NCBI RefSeq assembly: GCF_024436375.1
Contig: NZ_JAFMZM010000001.1
Location: 868,001-932,000 of the forward strand
Source of the DNA: Nocardioides astragali
GTDB lineage: Bacteria; Actinomycetota; Actinomycetes; Propionibacteriales; Nocardioidaceae
Reading direction: 5' to 3'
Length of the DNA stretch: 64,000 bases
Both the position numbers and the translations under genes were made by a program. Below the pieces are notes generated by a model. That model searched no databases and was not told where the DNA came from. It was given only the letters and a program-made list of their open reading frames with translations. This document shows positions 17,194-24,603 of the stretch, piece after piece (the first letter of the stretch is position 1; every line of letters begins with the position of its first letter).

Positions 17194-18510
17194 ATGGCAG
17201 CGGAAAGACTGGCAACGGATCGACACACGCTCGATCGTTCGCAGGTGCTGGCGCGCCCGGACGCCCACCTCGACCTGGTGCAGCGACTCGACAGCCAGGT
17301 GCGCGAGCGGGTTCGCCGCGAGGGCGTCGACCCGCAGCGCGAGGCGGTCGTCGTACGCCGCATCGCCGAGGACGTCGTGCGTGACCACGACCAGCTCAGC
17401 CTGACCGGCGCCGTCGCACCGATCGCCGACGACGGCGCGATGGTCGGCGAGCTGGTGGCGAGGGTGTCGGGTTTCGGTCCGCTTCAGCCGTTCCTCGACG
17501 ACCCGGAGGTCGAGGAGGTCTGGATCAACGACCCCAGCCGGGTCTTCATCGCCCGCCGGGGTCGCCACGAGCTGACCAACCTGCGGCTCGACGCCGCACA
17601 GGTCAACGAGCTCGTCGAGCGGATGCTCAAGTCGAGCGGACGTCGCCTCGACATCAGTACGCCCTTCGTGGACGCGATGCTGCCCGAGGGTCACCGCCTT
17701 CACGTCGTGCTCGAGGGCATCACCCGCGGCTTCACCGCGGTCAACATCCGCAAGTTCCTGCTCCGTGCGCACCGGCTCTCCGACCTGGTAGCGCTCGGCA
17801 GCTTGACCCCGCAGGCGGCCCGGTTCCTGGAGGCATCGGTGCGTGCCGGCCTCAACATCCTCGTCGCCGGCGGCACGCAGGCCGGCAAGACCACGATGCT
17901 CAACTGCCTGGCCGCGGCGGTGCCGGGCGGCGAGCGGGTGGTCAGTGCCGAGGAGGTCTTCGAGCTGCGGTTCAGCCACCCCGACTGGGTCGCCATGCAG
18001 ACCCGCCAGGCCGGCCTGGAGCAGACCGGCGAGATCGTGCTGCGCGACCTCGTCAAGGAGGCGCTGCGGATGCGGCCGAGCCGCATCCTCGTCGGCGAGG
18101 TGCGTGCCGCGGAGTGCCTCGACCTGCTGCTCGCGCTCAACTCCGGCCTTCCCGGCATGTGCACGCTCCACGCCAACAGCGCACGCGAGGCGCTGGTCAA
18201 GATGTGCACCCTGCCGCTGCTGGCGGGCGACAACATCTCGGCCCGGTTCGTCGTGCCCACGGTGGCGACGTCGGTCGACCTGGTCGTCCACCTGGGCGTG
18301 GGCGCGGACGGCGTACGCCGCGTCAACGAGATCGTCTCGGTGCCGGGCCGGGTGGAGGCCGACGTCATCGAGGTCGAGCCGATCTTCGTGCGCCACGGCT
18401 CTGACCTGCGTCGAGCCGGCGGCGTGCCGGCGCGGCAGGAGCGCTACGAACGGGTGGGCATCGACGTCCACCAGGTGCTCGCCTCCGAGCCCGGACCGGG
18501 GGGTCCCTGA
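17194..18510 (+). CDS. tadA: Flp pilus assembly ATPase TadA/CpaF
   Basis: The 438-residue secretion ATPase has an N-terminal domain (about 1-150) and an ATPase core with Walker A GGTQAGKTTM (about 229-238), Asp/Glu-box AEEVFELRF, Walker B ILVGEVRAAE and a His-box CTLHANSARE. It powers assembly of type IVb (Flp/Tad) pili at the membrane. It is first of seven same-strand genes, and its stop overlaps the tadB start (TGATG). The first 16 codons (MAAERLATDRHTLDRS) are nearly repeated at 26235, which is odd. No TadZ or secretin is present, as expected for a Gram-positive system lacking an outer membrane. Confidence 0.93.
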   Translation: MAAERLATDRHTLDRSQVLARPDAHLDLVQRLDSQVRERVRREGVDPQREAVVVRRIAEDVVRDHDQLSLTGAVAPIADDGAMVGELVARVSGFGPLQPFLDDPEVEEVWINDPSRVFIARRGRHELTNLRLDAAQVNELVERMLKSSGRRLDISTPFVDAMLPEGHRLHVVLEGITRGFTAVNIRKFLLRAHRLSDLVALGSLTPQAARFLEASVRAGLNILVAGGTQAGKTTMLNCLAAAVPGGERVVSAEEVFELRFSHPDWVAMQTRQAGLEQTGEIVLRDLVKEALRMRPSRILVGEVRAAECLDLLLALNSGLPGMCTLHANSAREALVKMCTLPLLAGDNISARFVVPTVATSVDLVVHLGVGADGVRRVNEIVSVPGRVEADVIEVEPIFVRHGSDLRRAGGVPARQERYERVGIDVHQVLASEPGPGGP

Positions 18511-19364
18511 TGGGTGCGTTGGTGGGTCTCGGGGTGGGCGTGGGCCTGCTTCTCATCTGGGCCGCGTTCGCCCTGCCGCGCACGCCCAAGACGTCTGCTC
18601 CCACGTCGTCGGCCCTGGGAGGCCTCCTCGCTCGCGCCGGGTTGAGTGACGTCACCTCGACCAGCGTGGTGTCCCTGTGCGCCGTGCTCTTCGCGGTCGC
18701 CTTCGCGGTCGTGCAGGCCGTGTCGCGGACAATGCCGGTCGCCGTCGTGTTCGCGGCGATGGCCGCCTACGTGCCGATCGCCGTGCTGCGGCAGCGAGCC
18801 GCGCGACGACTGCGTGACTTCGCCGAGGTGTGGCCCGAGGCGGTCGACAACCTGGCCAGCGCCGTACGAGCGGGACTGTCCTTGCCTGATGCCGTCGCGG
18901 CACTCGCAACGACCGGGCCGGAAGCACTGCGCACCGACTTCGCGCAGTTCGCCCTCGACTACCAGGTCACCGGCCGGTTCGGCGAGTGCCTCGACCGGTT
19001 GAAGGACCGCTTGGCCGATCCGGTGGGGGACCGGGTCATCGAGGGACTGCGCCTGGCCCGGGAGGTCGGCGGCGGTAACCTCGGTCGGCTGCTGCGCAAC
19101 CTGTCGGGCTTCCTGCGCGACGACGCCCGCACCCGCTCCGAGCTCGAGTCGCGCCAGGCGTGGACCGTCAACGGCGCCCGCCTCGCTGTGTCCGCGCCGT
19201 GGATCGTGCTGCTGCTGATGTCGTTCCAAACCAGCGCCATCCGCCACTACGCCTCCCCGGGCGGTGTGCTGGTGCTGGGCATCGGCTTCCTCGTCTGCGT
19301 GCTCGCCTACGCCGCGATGATGCGGATCGGTCGCCTTCCTGTCGAGAAGCGGATCCTGTCGTGA
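18510..19364 (+). CDS. tadB: Tad pilus inner-membrane platform protein TadB
   Basis: The 284-residue protein has two N-terminal helices, a cytosolic type II secretion F domain (about 95-230; AEVWPEAVDNLASAVRAGLSLPDA and GGGNLGRLLRNLSGFLRDD) and two C-terminal helices. With TadC it forms the platform on which the TadA motor assembles the pilus. It is coupled to tadA at one end (TGATG) and to tadC at the other (GTGA). Confidence 0.9.
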   Translation: MGALVGLGVGVGLLLIWAAFALPRTPKTSAPTSSALGGLLARAGLSDVTSTSVVSLCAVLFAVAFAVVQAVSRTMPVAVVFAAMAAYVPIAVLRQRAARRLRDFAEVWPEAVDNLASAVRAGLSLPDAVAALATTGPEALRTDFAQFALDYQVTGRFGECLDRLKDRLADPVGDRVIEGLRLAREVGGGNLGRLLRNLSGFLRDDARTRSELESRQAWTVNGARLAVSAPWIVLLLMSFQTSAIRHYASPGGVLVLGIGFLVCVLAYAAMMRIGRLPVEKRILS

Positions 19365-20302
19365 GCACCTTGGCGCTGGGGGGCCTGCTGGGCGCGGTGG
19401 CCGGGGCTGGACTGGTGCTGGTCGCGGTGCGGCTCAGCGTGCTTCGTCGACCGCAGCTCGCCGAGCGCGTGCTGCCCTACCTGCGCGACCTGCCGCGCCG
19501 TGACCAGGGGCCGGCGCTGCGCACCGTCTCGTCCTCGCCGACGTCCGCGGCGGCCGGCATCTTCGGCCCGTCGCTGCGCTCGGCGGCCGACCTGGTGGAA
19601 CGGGTGCTGGGCGGGAGCTCGTCCGTACGACGTCGGCTGCAGCGCGCCGGGTTGGACCGGACCGTGCAGGACTTCCGCATAGAGCAGGTCGTGTGGGGCC
19701 TGACGGGCTTCGGCGCGGCCGCGGCGCTCAGCCTGCTGCGGGCGCTCGGTGGCGTGGGCAGCGTCGGCTCGGCGGTCGTGTTCTGCCTGCTGGGGTTCGT
19801 CTGCGGGGTGTTCCTGCGCGACAACAGGCTCAGCACCCAGGTGAAGGCCCGCGAACGCCAGATCCTCACCGAGTTCCCCACGATCGCCGAGCTGCTGGCG
19901 CTTTCCGTCGCGGCTGGTGAGAGCCCGGTCTCGGCGCTGGACCGGGTCGTCCGCCGTAGTCACGGCGCGCTGTCCGAAGACCTCGCCGACGTGTTGGCGC
20001 GGATTCGCACGGGGGAGCCGGTGGGATCGGCGTTCGAGTCGCTCGCGCGAGCCACCGGCCTGCCGATCGTGGCACGGTTCGCGACCGGGATCACCGTGGC
20101 GATGGAGCGCGGCACCCCGCTGGCGGACGTGCTGCACGCGCAGGCAGCCGACGTCCGCGAGGCGGGCCGCCGGCTGCTCATCGAGACCGCGGCGCGCAAG
20201 GAGATCGCCATGATGGCGCCCGTCGTGTTCTTCGTGCTGCCGGTGACGATCCTGTTCGCCTTCTACCCCGGTGTGCTGGGCCTCCGGCTCACCACACCCT
20301 GA
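19361..20302 (+). CDS. tadC: Tad pilus inner-membrane platform protein TadC
   Basis: The start is GTG 19361, overlapping the tadB stop, giving 313 residues. Its F domain motifs are EFPTIAELLALSVAAGESPVSAL and RGTPLADVLHAQAADVREAGRRLLIE, followed by a conserved end KEIAMMAPVVFFVLPVTILFAFYPG, typical of TadC. It pairs with TadB. The frame opens earlier (19160), but that part lies inside tadB in another frame. Confidence 0.9.
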   Translation: MSTLALGGLLGAVAGAGLVLVAVRLSVLRRPQLAERVLPYLRDLPRRDQGPALRTVSSSPTSAAAGIFGPSLRSAADLVERVLGGSSSVRRRLQRAGLDRTVQDFRIEQVVWGLTGFGAAAALSLLRALGGVGSVGSAVVFCLLGFVCGVFLRDNRLSTQVKARERQILTEFPTIAELLALSVAAGESPVSALDRVVRRSHGALSEDLADVLARIRTGEPVGSAFESLARATGLPIVARFATGITVAMERGTPLADVLHAQAADVREAGRRLLIETAARKEIAMMAPVVFFVLPVTILFAFYPGVLGLRLTTP

Positions 20303-20342
20303 CCCAGCACCCACTGACCAGAACCACCGAAAGGACACGACC

Positions 20343-20540
20343 ATGCACCAGTCGCTCGCGGGACTGCTGTTCCACCTCACCCACCCCGCGCCGGGCCGCC
20401 GGCGCGACGATCGCGGCGACGTGCCGGGCTGGGTGATGGTGACCCTGATGACCGCCATCGTGATCGCAGGGCTGACCCCGTTCGTCGGCGACGAGCTCCG
20501 AGCCCTGCTCGATCGGGCGTTCTCGATGGTGAGCGACTAG
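20343..20540 (+). CDS. Small Flp-type pilin subunit
   Basis: The 65-residue protein starts at ATG 20343 behind GAAAGGA. A hydrophilic leader (about 1-27, rich in Arg and Asp) is followed by one hydrophobic helix VPGWVMVTLMTAIVIAGLTP and a short amphipathic tail. This is the size and shape of Flp/Fap pilins. The classic Gly-x-x-x-Glu cleavage motif is not clear; the site may be the Gly in RGDVPGW. It sits directly between tadC and the TadE gene, as pilin genes often do. The assignment rests on size, hydrophobicity and position. Confidence 0.7.
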   Translation: MHQSLAGLLFHLTHPAPGRRRDDRGDVPGWVMVTLMTAIVIAGLTPFVGDELRALLDRAFSMVSD

Positions 20541-20945
20541 GTGCCACGTCGCGCTCGCACCGGCGAGCGCGGAGCAGCAGTCGTCGACTTCGTCTTCGTC
20601 CTGCTGGTCCTGCTGCCGCTGGTGCTCGGCATCCTGCAGCTGGCGCTCGTGCTCCACGTGCGCAACACCCTCGCCTCAGCCGCGGCCGAGGGCGCTCGGC
20701 ATGCTGCCGTCGCCGGCTCGTCCGCGCCGGCCGGCCAGGCGAAGGTCCAGGAGCTCATCAACGGTGCGCTCTCCCAGGATTTCGTCAGGTCGGTGAGCGT
20801 CCGTCCGGCCGTCGTCGGCGGGGCCGCCGGCTACGAGGCGGTGGTCGAGGCCGACGTGACGGTGCTGGGCCTGGGCGGTCCGGGCGTGCACGTGCGCGTC
20901 GAGGGTCACGCGATCGCCGAGGCGGCGAGCACGGTGCAGCCGTGA
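20541..20945 (+). CDS. TadE-like pseudopilin
   Basis: The 134-residue protein starts at GTG 20541, immediately behind the pilin stop. The N-terminus GERGAAVVDFVFVLLVLLP is the TadE signature (a charged leader, then Glu/Asp within a hydrophobic stretch), followed by an extracytoplasmic domain of about 90 residues with the typical NTLASAAAEGARHAA. TadE proteins are minor pilins that initiate or tip the fibre. Its stop overlaps the next start by 4 bases. Confidence 0.87.
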   Translation: MPRRARTGERGAAVVDFVFVLLVLLPLVLGILQLALVLHVRNTLASAAAEGARHAAVAGSSAPAGQAKVQELINGALSQDFVRSVSVRPAVVGGAAGYEAVVEADVTVLGLGGPGVHVRVEGHAIAEAASTVQP

Positions 20946-21421
20946 GTCGACGTCCGATCAGCAGGGCCCGTGACGAGACGGGCTCGGCCCTCGTCGAGTT
21001 CAGCTGGCTGGCGATCATCCTGCTGGTCCCGCTGATCTGGCTGGTCATCTCGGTCTTCGAGGTGCAGCGGGGTGCGTTCGCGACCAGCGCCGCCGCACGT
21101 GCGGCGGGTCGGGCGTACGCACTCGCTCCCGACGACGTCACAGGCGAGGCCCGCGCCCGGGCCGTGGTCGCCCAGGTGCTGGCCGACCAGGGCTCGCCCG
21201 GCCAGAAGGCGCGCGTCAGGATCACCTGCGCGGCTCCGGCGGGCGACTGCCACGTCGGCACCGCGGTGATCACCGTCAGGGTCCGCTCCGGCGTCGACCT
21301 GCCCTTCTTCCCGGCGATCCTCGGCAACGGTGCCGCGAGCTTCTCCCTCGGCGCCAGCCACACCGTGCCGATCGGTCAGTACGTCGAGAGCGCGACCGGC
21401 GACGGGGGAGCGGAGCCGTGA
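20942..21421 (+). CDS. TadE/TadF-like minor pilin
   Basis: The 159-residue protein starts at GTG 20942, overlapping the previous stop. It has a leader RARDETGSALVEFSWLAI, a hydrophobic segment, FATSAAARAAGRAYALAP, and a beta-rich outer domain with two Cys (CAAPAGDC) that may form a disulfide. It is a second minor pilin of the same operon and overlaps the next gene by 4 bases. Confidence 0.83.
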   Translation: MSRRPISRARDETGSALVEFSWLAIILLVPLIWLVISVFEVQRGAFATSAAARAAGRAYALAPDDVTGEARARAVVAQVLADQGSPGQKARVRITCAAPAGDCHVGTAVITVRVRSGVDLPFFPAILGNGAASFSLGASHTVPIGQYVESATGDGGAEP

Positions 21422-21882
21422 TCGGTCGCCGACCCTCGCCCCTGCGCGACGAGCAGGGACAGGTGACCCTGCTGATCGTCGGCTTCGCGAGCATCCTGCT
21501 GATGGCGATCGTCACGCTCATCGACGCCTCCGCCGCCTACCTCCAGCGCCAGGGTCTCGACAACCTCGCGGACGGTGCCGCCCTCTACGGCGCCGACCTC
21601 GGCTCGGCCGGCGTCTACGAGCAGGGCCTGGACGCGCCACGGCTCACCCAGCAGGAGGCGGCGGTCGAAGCGGCCGTGCGGGCGTACCTGACGAAGGCCG
21701 GCGCCGAAGGCAAGTACCCCGGGATCGAGGTCGGTGTGCGGGTGGACCCGGTCAACCGCTCGGTGACCGTGCGGCTCGAGGCTCCACTCCACCTGCCCCT
21801 CACGATCCCTGGGTCCCCGAGCAACCCGAAGGTGACCGCGAGCAGCACCGCCGCGGTGACGGTGCAGCCCACAGGTGGGTAG
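21418..21882 (+). CDS. TadG-like pilus protein (short)
   Basis: The 154-residue protein starts at GTG 21418. The N-terminus RDEQGQVTLLIVGFASILLMAIVTLIDASAAYLQRQ fits the TadG-like domain, a membrane-anchored pilus assembly protein. Full TadG proteins carry a von Willebrand factor A domain; it is absent here. The external part is about 100 residues. It is the last gene of the tad operon. No prepilin peptidase (TadV/CpaA) or TadZ is seen in the window, so these are probably elsewhere. Confidence 0.8.
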   Translation: MIGRRPSPLRDEQGQVTLLIVGFASILLMAIVTLIDASAAYLQRQGLDNLADGAALYGADLGSAGVYEQGLDAPRLTQQEAAVEAAVRAYLTKAGAEGKYPGIEVGVRVDPVNRSVTVRLEAPLHLPLTIPGSPSNPKVTASSTAAVTVQPTGG

Positions 21883-21923
21883 TCGTCCGCGCTGGACCGG
21901 TGAGGCTCTCCCAGACCGCCCCT

Positions 21924-22289
21924 CTACTGCGGAGGTGCGAAGGAGAGGCGGTCGAAGACCAACGTGCTCTCCGCGATCCGTCCGCCACGGATCGTGAAGT
22001 GCTCGGCGGCCGGCGCAGTCGTCGTGGTCGCCGTGTGCGGGCAGTAGAACAGCAGCGCGTGCTCTTGGTCGCCGAAGGCTGCGATGTCCGTCAGGCCGGT
22101 GTTCACCTGGACGAATCCGTGCAGGTAGTCGCGGAAGGCCTCTTTCCCGGAGAGGTCGCCGCCGGGAGCACGACAGACGAAGCCGTCGTCGGCGACGTAC
22201 GCCATCGCGGCGTCGACATCGCCACTCGTCCATGCTCGGTGATAGGCCAAGGCGACTCGAAGTGCCGCACTCTCGGTGTGCTCGGTCAT
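21924..22289 (-). CDS. SnoaL-like (NTF2-fold) protein
   Basis: The 121-residue protein starts at ATG 22289 (MTEHTESAALRVALAYHRAW) behind AAGGGAA. The cone-shaped NTF2 fold is supported by AWTSGDVDAAMAYVADDGFVCRAPGG and the C-terminal TIRGGRIAESTLVFD. Members bind small ligands or act as isomerases or hydrolases. It diverges from a sigma factor whose own C-terminal domain has the same fold, so they may sense or act on the same compound. A perfect palindrome lies between them. Confidence 0.78.
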   Translation of the reverse strand: MTEHTESAALRVALAYHRAWTSGDVDAAMAYVADDGFVCRAPGGDLSGKEAFRDYLHGFVQVNTGLTDIAAFGDQEHALLFYCPHTATTTTAPAAEHFTIRGGRIAESTLVFDRLSFAPPQ

Positions 22290-22312
22290 CGTGTTCCCTT
22301 CTCGTGGTGGGC

Positions 22313-22328
22313 TGTCATCGGTATGACA
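22313..22328. promoter_or_regulatory. Palindrome between SnoaL-like and sigma factor genes
   Basis: TGTCAT-CGGT-ATGACA is a perfect 6-bp inverted repeat with a 4-base centre, in the gap between divergent genes. It may be an operator, or the TGTCATA on the minus strand may be part of an ECF sigma -35 element. Confidence 0.4.
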
Positions 22329-22406
22329 CCGGCCAGCCCCGGAACGGAACGGTCCTGCGCGAAATGGTGCGGGCGAGCGTCTGCGCCGGCGTGAGACGAT
22401 CCCGCG

Positions 22407-23486
22407 GTGAGCGAAGCCATGCTCGATCGGGCGCGAGCTGGAGACGAGCAGGCGTTCCGCGAGCTCAGCGATCTGTATCGCAAGGAGCTCCAGCTGCACT
22501 GCTACCGGATCCTCGGGTCTCTCGCCGATGCCGAGGACATGCTGCAGGAGACGCTGCTCGCGGCGTGGCGCCACCTGCCCGATGCCGCCGGCGCTGACTC
22601 GCTGAGGGCGTGGCTCTACCGCATCGCCACCAACCGCTGCCTCAACGCCCTGCGAGCGAAGCGGCGTCGGCCACCCGAGCCGACCCCACCATTCGACCCC
22701 ACCGAGCCGAGTCGTCGTACGGAGATCACGTGGCTGGAGCCCTATCCGGACGCCATGCTGCCCGCGATCCACGAGACGGCGCCGGGGCCGGAGGACGCCT
22801 ACGATGCCAGGGAGGCCGTCCAGCTGGCGTTCATCGCCAGCCTGCAACGCCTGCCGCCACGCCAGTGCGCGATCGTGGTGCTGCGTGACGTTCTCGGCTT
22901 CTCCTTGGCAGAGGTCGCCGACATGCTCGGAACGACCGACACTGCCGTGAAGGGCGCACTGCAGCGGGCACGGGCGACGGTCAAGCGAGACGCCCCGCCT
23001 GATCCCGGGGGACTGTCCGCGACGTCAGCGTCCGCCAGCGAACGCGAGCTCGGCCGGCGCTTCGCGGAGGCGTTCCTCGACGACGACATCGACGCAGTCA
23101 TCGCCCTGCTGACCGACAGTGCGTGGCTGGCGATGCCCCCGGCGCCGCACGAGTACCACGGCGCCGCGGCGATCACCGGCTTCCTCCGCGCGTACCTGTC
23201 CTGGCGCGGGCAGCGCGGGCATCGTCTCGTGCGCACCGGGGCCAACACCCAACCAGCGTTCGGCTACTACATCGCGAGGCCCGACGAGGACACCGCGGAT
23301 GCCTCCGGAATCATCGTCCTCACGGTCGTCGGCGACCGGATCCAGGGCGTGACATGGTTCCTCGACGCCGACCTGCATCCGCGTTTCGACCTCCCCCAGA
23401 CCGTGACCTTCGACCTGCCGGAGATCAGCTGGGCTCCAGGTGCGGGGGCAGCCCGAACCATTCGAAGACGGCGCTGCCGAAGGTGA
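22407..23486 (+). CDS. SnoaL-tailed ECF sigma factor (SigG/SigX5-like)
   Basis: The 359-residue protein has sigma region 2 (about 20-85, ELQLHCYRILGSLADAEDMLQETLLAAWRHLP), region 4 (about 145-200, LQRLPPRQCAIVVLRDVLGFSLAEVADML) and a C-terminal NTF2/SnoaL-like domain (about 215-340). This architecture is typical of actinobacterial SigX5/ECF41- or ECF56-type factors, where the extra domain controls activity in place of an anti-sigma factor. It converges on, and overlaps by about 62 bp, a paralogous sigma gene on the other strand. The final Arg-rich residues lie in that overlap and may not be conserved. Confidence 0.88.
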   Translation: MSEAMLDRARAGDEQAFRELSDLYRKELQLHCYRILGSLADAEDMLQETLLAAWRHLPDAAGADSLRAWLYRIATNRCLNALRAKRRRPPEPTPPFDPTEPSRRTEITWLEPYPDAMLPAIHETAPGPEDAYDAREAVQLAFIASLQRLPPRQCAIVVLRDVLGFSLAEVADMLGTTDTAVKGALQRARATVKRDAPPDPGGLSATSASASERELGRRFAEAFLDDDIDAVIALLTDSAWLAMPPAPHEYHGAAAITGFLRAYLSWRGQRGHRLVRTGANTQPAFGYYIARPDEDTADASGIIVLTVVGDRIQGVTWFLDADLHPRFDLPQTVTFDLPEISWAPGAGAARTIRRRRCRR

Positions 23487-24459
23487 TGATCTCCGCGACC
23501 AGGCCGTCCTCGAGGCGCAGCACGTCCATGGCGAAGGGTTCGTAGGTCGGCGACCCGGGCCGGCGCAGGTACATCGCCACGGCCGGCTGTCCATTGGCCG
23601 TCGTGGTCCGGCACTTCCAGTCGGTGTAGTCGCCCCCACCGAAGCCGCCGTCGATCCAGCCCTGGACGGTCTCCTCGCGGCCGACCCAGACGCCTGGGTC
23701 CGGGGGCATCGCGAACCGTAGGTCCGAGCGGAGCAGTGCGGTGAGTCCGTCGATGTCGAGTGTCTCGTGGGCGCGGACGTACGCCGACACCAGCCTCCGC
23801 TCCTCCGGGCTGAGCCCGTGCTTCGATGGTGCGCTCCAGTCGAGCCGGCCGTCGGGCAGGTGGTCGCGCATGGTGGCCCGGGCCCGCTGGAGGGCGCTGT
23901 TCGCCGACGCGAGGGTGAGCTCGAGGGTGTCGGCCGTCTGCTGGGCCGGCCAGCCGAGCACGTCGCGGAGGATCAGGACGGCGCGCTGCCGCGCGGGCAT
24001 GTGCTGGACGGCGATGATGAACGCCAGCTCGACGGTCTCCTTGGCCACCGCCCGCTCATGCGGGTCCTCCGGCTGGCTGTCGGGCCACGGCTGGAGGTAG
24101 AGGACTTCGGTGCCCGTTCCGCCCGCGCCCTGCAGCTCGATGGGGACCGGCGTGCGGTCTCGACGCTTCTCGAGGAAGTCCAGGCAGGCGTTGGTGGCGA
24201 TCCGGTAGAGCCAGGTGCGCAGCGACGCCCGCCCCTGGAACGACTCGCGCTTCGCCCACGCGCGGAGGAACGTCTCTTGGGTCAGGTCCTGGGCGTCCTC
24301 GTAGGACGCGAGCATCCGGTAGCAGTGCACCAGCAGCTCGCGGCGGTATCGCTCGGTGAGCAACGCGAACCTGCCGGCGTCGCCGCTGCGGGCCACGTTG
24401 ATGAACTCGGCCTCGTCGGCGCCGGTCGGGCTCGTCGGTCGGGGGTCGGTGGTCTCCAC
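23425..24459 (-). CDS. Second SnoaL-tailed ECF sigma factor
   Basis: The start is GTG 24459 behind GTAGGAG, giving 344 residues. Region 2 (RELLVHCYRMLASYEDAQDLTQETFLRAW) and region 4 (MPARQRAVLILRDVLGWPAQQTADTLELTLASANSALQRARATM) are paralogous to the plus-strand gene at 22407. The C-terminal SnoaL-like domain runs from about residue 220 and ends TFGSAVFEWFGLPPHLEPS. The two genes overlap at their 3' ends. It is divergent from the MFS pump, with a long dyad between, so it may share regulation with that pump. Confidence 0.9.
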   Translation of the reverse strand: METTDPRPTSPTGADEAEFINVARSGDAGRFALLTERYRRELLVHCYRMLASYEDAQDLTQETFLRAWAKRESFQGRASLRTWLYRIATNACLDFLEKRRDRTPVPIELQGAGGTGTEVLYLQPWPDSQPEDPHERAVAKETVELAFIIAVQHMPARQRAVLILRDVLGWPAQQTADTLELTLASANSALQRARATMRDHLPDGRLDWSAPSKHGLSPEERRLVSAYVRAHETLDIDGLTALLRSDLRFAMPPDPGVWVGREETVQGWIDGGFGGGDYTDWKCRTTTANGQPAVAMYLRRPGSPTYEPFAMDVLRLEDGLVAEIITFGSAVFEWFGLPPHLEPS

Positions 24460-24512
24460 GGTGTCTCCTACGGTCGCAGGGGTGTCACCTGATGTCGACG
24501 GCCGAGCGCGCG

Positions 24513-24554
24513 AGAACTGATCGGTCGGAACACATCGAGCCACCGATGAGTTCT
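24513..24554. promoter_or_regulatory. Long inverted repeat between sigma factor and MFS pump
   Basis: AGAACTGATCGGT (24513-24525) and ACCGATGAGTTCT (24542-24554) are reverse complements at 12 of 13 positions around a 16-base centre. Position in a divergent promoter gap suggests an operator for a dimeric or tetrameric regulator. It could also form an RNA hairpin. Confidence 0.5.
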
Positions 24555-24603
24555 GCCCACCGGGGTCGTCAGCCTCACAGACACGCTGTGAAAGGACGGA
24601 TCG

